Shown here: positions 31,980 through 41,274 of the stretch, in pieces
Numbering within the stretch: position 1 is the stretch's first letter
Layout: each line of letters opens with the position of its first letter
NCBI GenBank assembly: GCA_030637745.1
Contig: DAOWFX010000042.1
Coordinates: 1 to 51,640, forward strand
Length of the DNA stretch: 51,640 nucleotides
Direction: 5' to 3'
Source: JAGLOK01 sp023139005
GTDB lineage: Bacteria; Bacillota; Clostridia; Christensenellales; UMGS416
Made by a program: the position numbers and the translations under genes
The notes under the pieces: model-generated
Told to the model about the DNA's origin: nothing
Database searches by the model: none
What the model saw: the letters and a program-made list of their open reading frames with translations, nothing else

Positions 31980-34577
31980 CTATAATTTGTAGCAGATTAC
32001 AGTATTTGAATTAATATCTGATAATATTTGTGTATCTTGTGTTTCAATTACTTTTATTACATCAACATATTTTTCTGCTTCAGGTATAAGTGTTGAAAGT
32101 ATGTTTTCATGCTTCAAAATGAAATCTTTATTGAATACAATTTCTTTATTTTCAGAAAATATTGCAGCATAGAAGATATCATCTTCAACAAGATCTTGGA
32201 AAAAGTGAGAGCCATATGATAATTCAGGAGTCATTCCACCCGCTGAAAAGGACTGCTCGCATAATACAGTTACATTGCTTACTTCGCTGAATGAAACAGG
32301 TATACCCATTGATATGGTAGACGTGCCCCATCTACCCGGTCCCATGAGTAGTACTGGTACTTCGTACTTATCACCACATGTGTTACAAAGCTTTGTAAGT
32401 TTACCTATGTTTCGTGCTACTTCGTATTTTTCACTTTCAGACAATGCGATATACTCTTCTGGTGAAATATAGATTATTCTGTCTATTTGTCTGTTCACAC
32501 TTCCACCCATGAAGTTCCCTGTCGATTTAAAGAATATATTTTCCTGTTTTATGTTTGTAGGGATTTCAATGTTTTTTATAATTCCTTTTGTTTGAAGGGG
32601 TCTGCATTGCAAGAGATTGATTTGAAGATCGTTGTTTTTTGAAAAGTTGATTGTAAATTCTATATCTACAGGATAGTCATAGGCAGCTTCAAGAGTTTTC
32701 AAAATGTTTTGCATAGTTGTAACAAACGTTGTATCAGATATAAGCTTTTCATAGTTTAAAAGCCATGCTTCTTGCTCTTTGATATTATATTCTTTGATGC
32801 GTTTATTAGTTTCATGGTCGTATATTCCTAAAAGCGACATATCAACTCCTGTTTTTTCCCACATCAATTTGTTGAGCCGAATGGTTGTAAATTCATTTTT
32901 TTGAGTATCCAAAACATCTACTGAGTGTTGTGAAAATTGCATAAAATCATCTGAGCCATGCAGTGCTTGCATTTTTGGGTAATCAAGGGCCATGAGCCTT
33001 GGATAATCACCTTCAGACCTTTCCACCGCCCGTGTTCCAAGACCGAATACCAAACGCAAAAATCCAGCAGATGGATTCATTTTTTTATTCCATGCATATG
33101 TATTGTGAGAAAAGCCAACACCTGCAAGCACGGGGAAGAAGTAGTTTCCATGATAGTCTCCTGATACACGCTGAACAAGAAGAGACATCTGCTCATCTTT
33201 ATCGTCCAAGTTTCTTTTTTTCCTATATGTTAATGCATCCTCGCTCATAGTGCTTGCATAGATAGAACAAATAGCTTTTACAAGCTGAGTATATCTTTCC
33301 TCCGGAGTTCCTTGATTCACACAAAAATAGCTGTCGTATTTACCGGCAAATGCATTTCCATAGCCATCTTCGAGCAAACTTGATGAGCGTACTATAATTG
33401 GAGATTGACCAAAGTACTCAAGCATGCGAACCAGCTTTTCTTTTAACAAATCAGGAAACACTCCATTTTCAAGCTTTTCTTTTAGCTCCAATGCTGTATC
33501 AAAGTAATTTTCTTTTTTACGATGGTCTGCATAAAGTCCCCAAAGATTGTTTTGTATAATATATGAGTAAAATACATCAGAGCCAACATAAAAGGAATCA
33601 TGTGGTTCATGAGTCTTCATCCATTGTTCACTCATATCTTTTTTCAATATTTTTCGAGCAAGTAGCATCCCAACTGCTTTACCACCAATGTAGCCAGAAC
33701 TAATTAATCGTGCACCGATTGTTGTGATGTCTTCAAGAGAGAAATATTTGCTTGCAAGGTCTAGGATTTTTTTCTCCTTACCTATTATAAGATTGATAAA
33801 TTTATCAAAAATTTGTTGTTTTTCTGCTTCAACCTCTTCTGTTTTTTTCTCCTGTAGTAGATTGAGAGCTTTTATCAGCAATTTATCCCAATAGTCGAGA
33901 TTACCGCTTGCATCATCTATTGTTTTATTTGGAAGAGATGAAAAAAGACGTGCAGTATCAGTTGAGCTTGTAAGTGGAATCATCTCCTCACCTTTTCTAA
34001 AATGAGGTAGGAACATGGTGCTTGATGATCTTTCAATAACCTTCAATGGATGAATATATATATCATCATTTATATTGAATAAATCTAGCAAAATTTGTGT
34101 AGTTTCGCGAATTGTAGTCAATGTTTTATATGAGTGATAGTTTCTTTTTATCGCAAAGTATGCAACGGTGTCCAGTTGATAAAGATAAGGACAGGTTACA
34201 AGAAAGAAGTTTGATATCATCAAATCCGATGCCCAAGCATCAAGAAGATAAGAAAGACAATCAAAAACATAAAACGCACATACGCCTTCTGATTCAATTA
34301 TTTGATGAATTCTAAACGAAAATCCTTCAAATCCTTGGTGAGGATCTATTTCATAGGTTTTAACATCGTATTTGTCATCAACCACTTTTTCGTGGTCTGC
34401 AAATCTCATGTATATGACCTTCTTGGTTTCTTCTAAGCTTTTTTTGACGAATAAATTGGTGTGTTGCATGTAGTCTTTGATATTATCAATTTGCCAAACT
34501 ACATTGTCGCCAAACCTCAATTGATCCAGTATGAGATCTAATCCATTGTGACCGGTAGATGCCTGTGTGTAACTCAT
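31980..34577 (-). CDS. PEP/pyruvate-binding protein with degenerate KaiC-like N-terminus
   Basis: This 865-residue protein has a central PPDK_N-type ATP-grasp domain (about residues 290-560), with RLISSGYIGGKAVGMLLARK, SPIIVRSSSLLEDGYGNAFA and VQRVSGDY. The swivelling phosphohistidine domain and the PEP-binding barrel of a full PEP synthase are absent. The first 200 residues (HNGLDLILDQLRFGDNVVWQ) look like a RecA/KaiC fold without a Walker A motif. The C-terminus has LLMGPGRWGTST. The family is common in clostridia and delta-proteobacteria and its function is unproven; phosphotransfer is a reasonable guess. It is convergent with the esterase. Confidence 0.7.
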   Translation of the reverse strand: MSYTQASTGHNGLDLILDQLRFGDNVVWQIDNIKDYMQHTNLFVKKSLEETKKVIYMRFADHEKVVDDKYDVKTYEIDPHQGFEGFSFRIHQIIESEGVCAFYVFDCLSYLLDAWASDLMISNFFLVTCPYLYQLDTVAYFAIKRNYHSYKTLTTIRETTQILLDLFNINDDIYIHPLKVIERSSSTMFLPHFRKGEEMIPLTSSTDTARLFSSLPNKTIDDASGNLDYWDKLLIKALNLLQEKKTEEVEAEKQQIFDKFINLIIGKEKKILDLASKYFSLEDITTIGARLISSGYIGGKAVGMLLARKILKKDMSEQWMKTHEPHDSFYVGSDVFYSYIIQNNLWGLYADHRKKENYFDTALELKEKLENGVFPDLLKEKLVRMLEYFGQSPIIVRSSSLLEDGYGNAFAGKYDSYFCVNQGTPEERYTQLVKAICSIYASTMSEDALTYRKKRNLDDKDEQMSLLVQRVSGDYHGNYFFPVLAGVGFSHNTYAWNKKMNPSAGFLRLVFGLGTRAVERSEGDYPRLMALDYPKMQALHGSDDFMQFSQHSVDVLDTQKNEFTTIRLNKLMWEKTGVDMSLLGIYDHETNKRIKEYNIKEQEAWLLNYEKLISDTTFVTTMQNILKTLEAAYDYPVDIEFTINFSKNNDLQINLLQCRPLQTKGIIKNIEIPTNIKQENIFFKSTGNFMGGSVNRQIDRIIYISPEEYIALSESEKYEVARNIGKLTKLCNTCGDKYEVPVLLMGPGRWGTSTISMGIPVSFSEVSNVTVLCEQSFSAGGMTPELSYGSHFFQDLVEDDIFYAAIFSENKEIVFNKDFILKHENILSTLIPEAEKYVDVIKVIETQDTQILSDINSNTVICYKL

Positions 34578-34865
34578 GTGTGCTCACTTCCTATCGTACT
34601 GTGTTTTATCATTAAGTAATTTGTTTATTTTGGTGAATGCTTTTTTTCAAACAGCTGTAATTCACATTCTATCATGAATTAAATAAAAACTAATGATCAT
34701 CCAATATACATAATAAGCTCAGGTGGTATTATTTTATAATTGCATTATATCGTAAATTCAGCTAATAATAAATAAGTAGGATTGATTCTCCACAGCACAA
34801 TTCATGTATTTTATAAGTTATGAGATAGGATAAAACGATAATGTATCATATGAAAACTATATCTT

Positions 34866-34912
34866 GATACTGTGACTCAAAGATTAAAAGAGTACTTTAG
34901 TGGATGGATCTG
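34866..34912 (+). pseudogene. Remnant of a second esterase gene (3' end)
   Basis: The stretch GATACTGTGACTCAAAGATT and the following bases match 31895-31942, the end of the intact esterase, at about 40 of 47 positions. The matched copy has lost the reading frame (a stop replaces Glu in the EWMGL tail). It is in the same orientation as the intact gene, with the PEP/pyruvate-binding gene between them. Confidence 0.65.
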
Positions 34913-35103
34913 TCAGTCACCCAAACTTTAAGAAAATAGGCTTCAGCAAAGTTATATAAAGGCAAATATACTTACTAATAAATGTATATACAGGACAATA
35001 TCAAGCCGTAAAAAAGAAAAAAAGCATTTATAACTAAATTGTGTCATAAATAAAAGCAAATGTCACTTTACGTTAAAAGTTTGTTAAAAACGTCAAATAT
35101 ATA

Positions 35104-35131
35104 TTGATTTTTATTAATATAAGAGTATAAT
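35104..35131 (+). promoter_or_regulatory. Promoter of the GT39 gene leader
   Basis: TTGATT (35104-35109), 16 bases, TATAAT (35126-35131). It would give a leader of about 370 bases before the gene starting at 35509. Confidence 0.55.
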
Positions 35132-35508
35132 TCAATTGTCAGATAGTATACTGATTTAGTATGGAATGTAGAAATAGCTTCAAATCGAGTATTCTCACAG
35201 ATCTATAGTGAATACTGTATGCTGAAGGCGACAAGAAACGCGTCGCTTAATGATAATGTCACTTTAGTGCTTATCTTCTTATGTAGTCGCTATACTGAAG
35301 CTAGAGGACCCTCAATCTCTTGTTTTGGAATGATTGCACATGATGGAGCACTTTTTTTTATTTTAAAAAGGTAGATGACACATAGACTAAATACTACACA
35401 ACATGAACAATTCATAAAACTTTCATATCCATATGACATCATTGTTATATGCAGTGTTTATATTTTTATAGTACAATAATACTATCTCCGACCTTAAGGA
35501 GCCGTGCT

Positions 35509-37494
35509 ATGAAGCAGAAAATTAAAAGTAATTATCCCATCATACTTATTTTACTACTTGCAGGTTTTCTATATTTATACGGACTATGGAATGCAGGTTT
35601 TGCAAACCAATATTATGCAGCAGGTGTATACTCCATGGGTGAAAGATTGCATGCTTTTTTGTTCAATTCCTTAGACTCTGTAGGGTTTATCACCATTGAC
35701 AAACCACCTTTGGGTTTTTGGATACAGGTGATTTTCACCAAAGCCTTTGGATTTAGCGGATTTGTTTTACTATTGCCCCAAGCTATTTGCGGTGTATTGT
35801 CTGTATACTTCATCTATAGAATAATAAGCAAGCGCTATGGGAAGACAGCAGGCTATGTATCGGCGTTGGTACTAGCACTGACACCCATTTTTGTAGCAAC
35901 TTCCAGAAACAATACCATCGACGGTATATTAATATTGATGCTGGTCTTGGCAGCAGATCAGGCCATCAAAGCAGCAGAAAAGTCCAGTATGAAGCACTTG
36001 ATTTTTGCAGGAATCTGGATTGGACTGGGCTTCAATGTCAAGATGCTCCAAGCGTTCATGATCGTTCCTGCTATATATCTAGTCTTTCTACTTTTCAGTA
36101 AGCAAAAGATAGTAAAGCGTCTGCTTTCTATTGTCGTATCGGTAATTATTCTGCTTGTGATATCGCTCTCCTGGGTGATGATTGTCGATTTAGTTCCAGA
36201 AGATGATCGTCCCTATGTGGGCTCCAGTGACAACAACTCTGCAGTAGAGCTGGTATTGGGACACAACGGAGTTAGTCGTATTTTGGGTAGAGGAGGCTCA
36301 ATCAACAAAGCCCTTCAACCACAAAATGCACCACAAGGGCAGAACAAGCCACAATTGCAAGGAGGAAATACCCCCAACATCCAGAGACCGCCACGTCCTA
36401 GCGGACAAAATGGACAGCTTCTACCAAAATCAGGTGTTGGGCAACAACCAACAGGACCAGGCAGTGGTCAGCTGCCATCAAATCTGAGCGGGCAGAACAA
36501 TCTTCCAAATCAAAATAATGGATTCAACTTACGTTCTCCCGGTGGCGAGACAGGTGAAGCTTCGATTGTTCGACTATTTAATCAAAACAATGCAGGGCAA
36601 ATCTCGTGGCTGTTATTACCTGCGATGGTGATTGCGCTTGCAAGTCTGTATTGGATATTCAAAAAGAAGATAAGAGAGGAGAAGAAGTTTATCACTCTGT
36701 TCTTCTTTGCAATGAGCTTGATACCGATGTTCATCTATTTCAGCTATGCAGAAGGCATTACTCACAGGTACTACTTTGCCATGATGGCATCATCCATCGC
36801 AGCACTTATCGGAATCATGTTTGTGAAGCTTCACGATGTAAAAAAGATTTGGATACCCATCATCTTCGTAGTGACAGCTTGTGTGCAACTATATATTCAC
36901 AGCCTCTATACACCATGGCTTAGTGCGGTTACATGGATCTGCGCAGGTGTGTTTGTACTCACTTTGATTGCGATGCTTCTGATGATGAAGAAAGCAAAAG
37001 CCAAGACGATGGCGTATTTGCTTGCAGTACTACTCATCTTGCCCGCGATATGGTCATTGACACCTGTTATCTACAGTGACAATTCACAACTTCCCATCGC
37101 AGGGCCTGAGCTTGTGAATCAAAGAGACTCTTTTGACAAGCAAATGGATATGACATCGCTCATTGATTTTTTGAAAGACAATAGAGAAGACGCAATATAT
37201 CTTGCACTAACTCCCAGCTCTATGAGTATTGGTGCAGAGCTTATATTACAATCAGAAGATGCAGTTATGGTATTGGGTGGCTTCAATGGAGGAGACATGC
37301 CTTTTGAACTCGATGAATTTATCATTGCTGTAGATAGTGGTATGGTACGCTATGCACTGCTTTCCAATATACAAAATGCCAATGGAAGTAATGCTATGAT
37401 ATATCAGTGGATTGTAGAAAACGCTCGTGAAGTCCCACCTCGTGTCTATGGTGGTGTGGTTGCTAACATAAAAGTGTTTGATATGTGGCGATAA
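35509..37494 (+). CDS. GT39/PMT-type membrane glycosyltransferase (YkcB-like)
   Basis: I start this 661-residue protein at ATG 35509, eight bases after AAGGAG. The N-terminus is GT-C: a first helix, then YYAAGVYSMG and the acidic loop ITIDKPPLGFWIQ, which is the D-K-P-P-L motif of ArnT/PMT-type enzymes that use polyprenyl-phosphate sugars. About 11 or more helices follow. Between helices, residues of about 270-360 form a Gln/Asn/Pro/Gly-rich low-complexity extracellular loop. The C-terminal soluble domain contains DDAVMVLGGFNG-type sequence. This matches the YkcB-type branch of surface glycosyltransferases. The acceptor is unknown. Confidence 0.8.
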   Translation: MKQKIKSNYPIILILLLAGFLYLYGLWNAGFANQYYAAGVYSMGERLHAFLFNSLDSVGFITIDKPPLGFWIQVIFTKAFGFSGFVLLLPQAICGVLSVYFIYRIISKRYGKTAGYVSALVLALTPIFVATSRNNTIDGILILMLVLAADQAIKAAEKSSMKHLIFAGIWIGLGFNVKMLQAFMIVPAIYLVFLLFSKQKIVKRLLSIVVSVIILLVISLSWVMIVDLVPEDDRPYVGSSDNNSAVELVLGHNGVSRILGRGGSINKALQPQNAPQGQNKPQLQGGNTPNIQRPPRPSGQNGQLLPKSGVGQQPTGPGSGQLPSNLSGQNNLPNQNNGFNLRSPGGETGEASIVRLFNQNNAGQISWLLLPAMVIALASLYWIFKKKIREEKKFITLFFFAMSLIPMFIYFSYAEGITHRYYFAMMASSIAALIGIMFVKLHDVKKIWIPIIFVVTACVQLYIHSLYTPWLSAVTWICAGVFVLTLIAMLLMMKKAKAKTMAYLLAVLLILPAIWSLTPVIYSDNSQLPIAGPELVNQRDSFDKQMDMTSLIDFLKDNREDAIYLALTPSSMSIGAELILQSEDAVMVLGGFNGGDMPFELDEFIIAVDSGMVRYALLSNIQNANGSNAMIYQWIVENAREVPPRVYGGVVANIKVFDMWR

Positions 37495-37560
37495 TCCACT
37501 TGGCAATAATGCTTCATCATAGTACTATATGAGTATAGACACACCTCAAGGAGGCCTTGT

Positions 37561-38034
37561 ATGCAATCGTTATATTATGGGTACTATCCTTCACCCATTG
37601 GTGATGTAGAGATTACGACCACCGATGATGCTGTAGTATCAGTAAGCTTTGTAGAAAAAGTAAGGCAAAGTAAAGAGGTACCTCAAATAATGCAAAACGC
37701 ATTGGAGCAATTAAAAGAATATTTTCAAGGAACAAGAAAAGTGTTTGACCTTACCTATCAGCTTGAAGGAACGGATTTTCAAGTAAAGACATGGAATGCA
37801 TTGTTGATGATTCCTTATGGGCACACTATGAGTTACAAACAAATCGCACAAAGTATCGGGAATGTAAAAGCAACACGTGCAGTGGGTGGTGCCAATAATA
37901 AAAACAAAATCGCAATCATGATTCCATGTCATAGAGTGATTGGCAGCAACCATCGCTTGGTAGGCTATGCAGGAGGTTTGGAGCGCAAAGAGTGGCTTCT
38001 TGCACATGAACAGCAAAACATAAACAACAATTGA
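37561..38034 (+). CDS. ogt: Methylated-DNA-protein cysteine methyltransferase
   Basis: This 157-residue suicide DNA repair protein accepts alkyl groups from O6-alkylguanine onto the Cys of MIPCHRVIG. The helix-turn-helix region MIPYGHTMSYKQIAQSIGN and the asparagine hinge (VGGANNKN) are present. The N-terminal ribonuclease-like domain is short, as in Ogt/YbaZ-length proteins. It starts after AAGGAGG. It is separate from the neighbouring genes. Confidence 0.93.
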   Translation: MQSLYYGYYPSPIGDVEITTTDDAVVSVSFVEKVRQSKEVPQIMQNALEQLKEYFQGTRKVFDLTYQLEGTDFQVKTWNALLMIPYGHTMSYKQIAQSIGNVKATRAVGGANNKNKIAIMIPCHRVIGSNHRLVGYAGGLERKEWLLAHEQQNINNN

Positions 38035-38127
38035 AGATAATAGCGTTGTAAATATTTCGAATTCTCTTTTATTTTGATGCAAACTCATGTATATTGATTG
38101 AAGATAAATATACAAATGGAGTAATGA

Positions 38128-39720
38128 ATGATCACAGTAAACAATGTTAGCTTAAATTTCAGCGGAACCAATCTATTTACCGGAGTGGATTTAAAATTCA
38201 TCCCCGGCAATTGCTATGGCATCATCGGTGCCAATGGTGCAGGAAAATCCACATTTTTAAATATATTATCCAGAGAGATCGAACCTTCCACAGGATCCAT
38301 AGACATCCCCAAGAAAGTCCGTATTTCGGTGTTGGAGCAAGATCAGTATGCATATGATGAATATAGTGTACTCGATACCATCATCATGGGCAACACAAGG
38401 CTATATGATGTAATGAAGCAAAAGGATGCGCTCTATGAAAAGACTGACTTTTCAGAAGAAGATGGGATATTGGTATCCGAGCTTGAAGGCGAGTTCACAG
38501 CAATGAACGGCTGGGAAGCAGAGCCAGATGCTTTGAAGTTGATGCAGGGGCTCAACTTGAGTGTTGATATTGCAGATAGTAAGATGCAAACACTCAGTGG
38601 TGGTCAAAAGGTAAAGGTGCTTTTAGCGCGTGCACTTTTTGGAGAGCCTGACATCATATTACTCGATGAGCCTACAAACCATGTGGATGTAGAGTCTGTC
38701 AATTGGATGGAGGAGTTCCTGATTGAATACCCCGGTACAGTCATCGTAGTTTCTCATGACAGGCACTTTCTAAATAACGTCTGCACCCATATCGTGGACA
38801 TCGACTTCACAAAAATTAAGCTCTACACAGGAAACTATGAGTTTTGGTACACATCCAGTCAGATGATCCAGCAGATGAATAAAGATCAAAACAAAAAAAG
38901 CGAAGATAAGATAAAAGAGCTTCAGAAGTTCATCGCACGCTTTTCTGCAAATAAGTCTAAGTCCAAGCAAGCAACCTCTCGAAAGAAGCTGATTGAAAAG
39001 CTCACAGTGGATCAACTACCTGCATCATCACGTAAATATCCCTTTGTAGGGTTTCAGATAGACCGTGACTTGGGAAAAGACATCCTAACAGTTGATGGTA
39101 TCAGCAAAACTATCGATGGTGTGAAGATATTAAACAACGTAACCTTTACCTTGGGTAGAGAGGACAAAGTTGCATTTGTTGGAGAACACGAGCTTGCAAA
39201 TACTACACTATTTAAGATATTGATGGAAGAAATAGAGCCTGATGAAGGTACATTCAAATGGGGTGTTAGCACATCGCAGTCATACTTCCCGTTGGACAAT
39301 ACAGCGTTTTTCAATGATTCTAAGCTAGACATAATCGAATGGCTCAAGCAGTATTCAGAAGACACAACAGAAACATATCTACGTGGATTCCTAGGTAGGA
39401 TGCTCTTTTCAGGTGATGATGTATTTAAACCCGTTAAGGTGCTCTCAGGTGGTGAGAAGGTACGGTGTATGCTATCTCGTGTGATGATGTTTAAAGCTAA
39501 TGTTTTGGTAGTAGACCAACCCACAAATCACCTTGATTTGGAGTCCATCACAGCAGTCAATAACGGATTGATCGACTTCAAGGGCGTGATACTTTTATCA
39601 TCACACGATCATCAGTTCATCCAGACTACAGCCAATCGTATCATAGAGCTTACCCTCGATGGCACAGTAGATAAGTTGCTGACATATGATGAATTTATTG
39701 AGCGTGGGAATTTGAAGTAG
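38128..39720 (+). CDS. ABC-F family ATPase (YbiT-like) with degenerate second site
   Basis: This 530-residue protein has two ATPase domains joined by a charged linker and no membrane part, as in ribosome-associated ABC-F factors. Domain 1 is intact: Walker A GANGAGKST, signature LSGGQKVKV, Walker B IILLDEPTNHVD. Domain 2 departs from consensus. The Walker A position reads GEHELANTT with no Lys, and Walker B reads VVDQPTNHLD with Gln for the catalytic Glu; its signature LSGGEKVRC is normal. ABC-F proteins act on ribosomes in translation quality control or antibiotic protection. The YbiT subgroup is suggested by length. Confidence 0.85.
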   Translation: MITVNNVSLNFSGTNLFTGVDLKFIPGNCYGIIGANGAGKSTFLNILSREIEPSTGSIDIPKKVRISVLEQDQYAYDEYSVLDTIIMGNTRLYDVMKQKDALYEKTDFSEEDGILVSELEGEFTAMNGWEAEPDALKLMQGLNLSVDIADSKMQTLSGGQKVKVLLARALFGEPDIILLDEPTNHVDVESVNWMEEFLIEYPGTVIVVSHDRHFLNNVCTHIVDIDFTKIKLYTGNYEFWYTSSQMIQQMNKDQNKKSEDKIKELQKFIARFSANKSKSKQATSRKKLIEKLTVDQLPASSRKYPFVGFQIDRDLGKDILTVDGISKTIDGVKILNNVTFTLGREDKVAFVGEHELANTTLFKILMEEIEPDEGTFKWGVSTSQSYFPLDNTAFFNDSKLDIIEWLKQYSEDTTETYLRGFLGRMLFSGDDVFKPVKVLSGGEKVRCMLSRVMMFKANVLVVDQPTNHLDLESITAVNNGLIDFKGVILLSSHDHQFIQTTANRIIELTLDGTVDKLLTYDEFIERGNLK

Positions 39721-39759
39721 CATTATATAATTATAAGCAAATTGTAAAGATAGGAGTTC

Positions 39760-40245
39760 ATGATGCCAAAGATATTCAATGAATACAATTTAGAATTCAC
39801 TTTAAAAGACTCACCGATTCCTGAATTTGCATGGCATACAAGTCAAAACTTATCTAGCATCGTAAATTCTGAACACATGTATTTTGACGTTAGATCCCTT
39901 GACCCAGATAAGTATTCATATCCCTATCATTCGCACAGAAATGCAGAAGAAATGATTGTAGTCTTATCAGGAAAAGCTATGTTGAGAACACCTCAAGGCT
40001 TTCAGGAAATCAAAAAAGGAGATATCGTATTCTTCGAAAAAGGGGATACCGGAGCACATCAATTGCACAATCATACAGAAGAAGATTGTATGTATCTAGA
40101 TATAAGAACAAAATCAGATATAGATATTTGTGATTATCCCGATACAGGTAAAGTTAACATTTTACCTTATATAGAGATATTCAAGAAAAACCAAAAGGTA
40201 GGATACTTTGATGGTGAAGAAAATGTTAAGGACAAATGGAAATAG
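39760..40245 (+). CDS. Cupin-domain protein
   Basis: This 161-residue single-domain cupin has motif 1 PYHSHRNAEEMIVVLSGKA (His, His, Glu) and motif 2 GDTGAHQLHNHTEED (His). It is therefore likely metal-binding. Close relatives are small sugar- or organic-acid-binding proteins or enzymes, and no substrate is evident. The start follows TAGGAG, and a serine hydrolase lies 18 bases downstream, so the two are probably co-transcribed. Confidence 0.75.
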   Translation: MMPKIFNEYNLEFTLKDSPIPEFAWHTSQNLSSIVNSEHMYFDVRSLDPDKYSYPYHSHRNAEEMIVVLSGKAMLRTPQGFQEIKKGDIVFFEKGDTGAHQLHNHTEEDCMYLDIRTKSDIDICDYPDTGKVNILPYIEIFKKNQKVGYFDGEENVKDKWK

Positions 40246-40263
40246 GACGATATAGGAGCCGAT

Positions 40264-41274
40264 ATGGACATATCAAAGATACAGCACATCATAAAAGATG
40301 CAGACTACTTTTCGGGTGCAATCCACATTGTACAAGACGATAAGCCATTGATTCATGTTGCAAAGGGATACGCAAAAAGAGAAGATGAAATAGACAACAA
40401 ATCCAATACAGCATTTGGTATCGCATCGGGAACCAAGGGCTTTACTGCACTTGCCATACTGACACTCATTGATGTAGGGAAGCTGTTGTTGGATGATGAT
40501 GTATTTGAATTGTTGCATTATGACTTTCCGAATGTAAAAGGAAAAATCACAGTGCGTCACCTATTGAGTCATACATCAGGTATTTATGATTATTTTGATG
40601 AAGATGTGGTAGAAGATTTCGGGCAGTTATTTGAAAAAGTACCAATCCATAAGATACTCGGACCGTCGGATATGCTACCGCTACTAATCGAGGGAGAAAG
40701 CTATTTTAAGCCCGGTGAAAAGTTTAAATATTGCAACTCAGGCTTTGTGATATTGGGAATGTTAATTGAAACAGTATCCAAGATGACCTATAGTGATTAT
40801 CTGGAGAGATACGTGATCAAGCCTTTAGGCTTAACACATACTGGGTGCTACAAAACCAATCAGTTGCCGGCAAACTGTGCTTGTGGCTATCTTCAGGATG
40901 AAAAGGGTGATTGGAAGTCCAACATCTTTGGAATTCCCATGACATGCACAGCCGACGGTGGGCTCTTCACCACAGCAGATGATATTTATAAGATGTGGCA
41001 GGGTTTCTTGCATGGTGACTTCATCAGTACAGCACTCAAAAATGAAGCACTGAAAGCACAAGCAACAAGAGGCGAGAATCGCTACTATGGGCTGGGATTC
41101 TATATTGATCATGATGAAAATGGTGTATTGAAAAGCTATTTCCTAGTGGGCGGCGATCCAGGCGTTGAATTTTACTCGTATTATTTTGTCAAGACCAATA
41201 CGGTACTGACCATCCTTGCAAACAACTCCGATGGCGGATGGGAACTACTCAAGGCAATTAGGGAGCACATATAG
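40264..41274 (+). CDS. Serine hydrolase of the beta-lactamase/penicillin-binding fold
   Basis: This 336-residue class C beta-lactamase-type hydrolase has the S-x-x-K motif in GIASGTKGFTAL and the Y-x-N motif in KYCNSGFVIL. There is no signal peptide, so it is cytoplasmic and probably an esterase or peptidase rather than a beta-lactamase. The start is a good AGGAG about five bases upstream. It follows the cupin gene. Confidence 0.8.
   Translation: MDISKIQHIIKDADYFSGAIHIVQDDKPLIHVAKGYAKREDEIDNKSNTAFGIASGTKGFTALAILTLIDVGKLLLDDDVFELLHYDFPNVKGKITVRHLLSHTSGIYDYFDEDVVEDFGQLFEKVPIHKILGPSDMLPLLIEGESYFKPGEKFKYCNSGFVILGMLIETVSKMTYSDYLERYVIKPLGLTHTGCYKTNQLPANCACGYLQDEKGDWKSNIFGIPMTCTADGGLFTTADDIYKMWQGFLHGDFISTALKNEALKAQATRGENRYYGLGFYIDHDENGVLKSYFLVGGDPGVEFYSYYFVKTNTVLTILANNSDGGWELLKAIREHI

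Larger units (their letters stand above)
34578..35508. other. Long non-coding region with esterase remnant and promoter
   Basis: No intact gene is visible across 930 bases. 34866-34912 is a diverged copy of the esterase 3' end. From 35104 onward the sequence looks like a transcribed leader for the membrane glycosyltransferase, with several hairpins. These include GAGTATTC with GAATACT (35188-35214 region), a GGCGAC/GTCGC pair near 35227-35246, and GATAA...CACT with AGTG...TTATC near 35251-35276. A T-run lies near 35350. I do not recognise a known riboswitch class. Confidence 0.45.

Noticed and set aside
40264..41274. Beta-lactamase conferring drug resistance
   Set aside because: There is no signal peptide, and S-x-x-K and Y-x-N motifs alone are shared with many esterases and peptidases.
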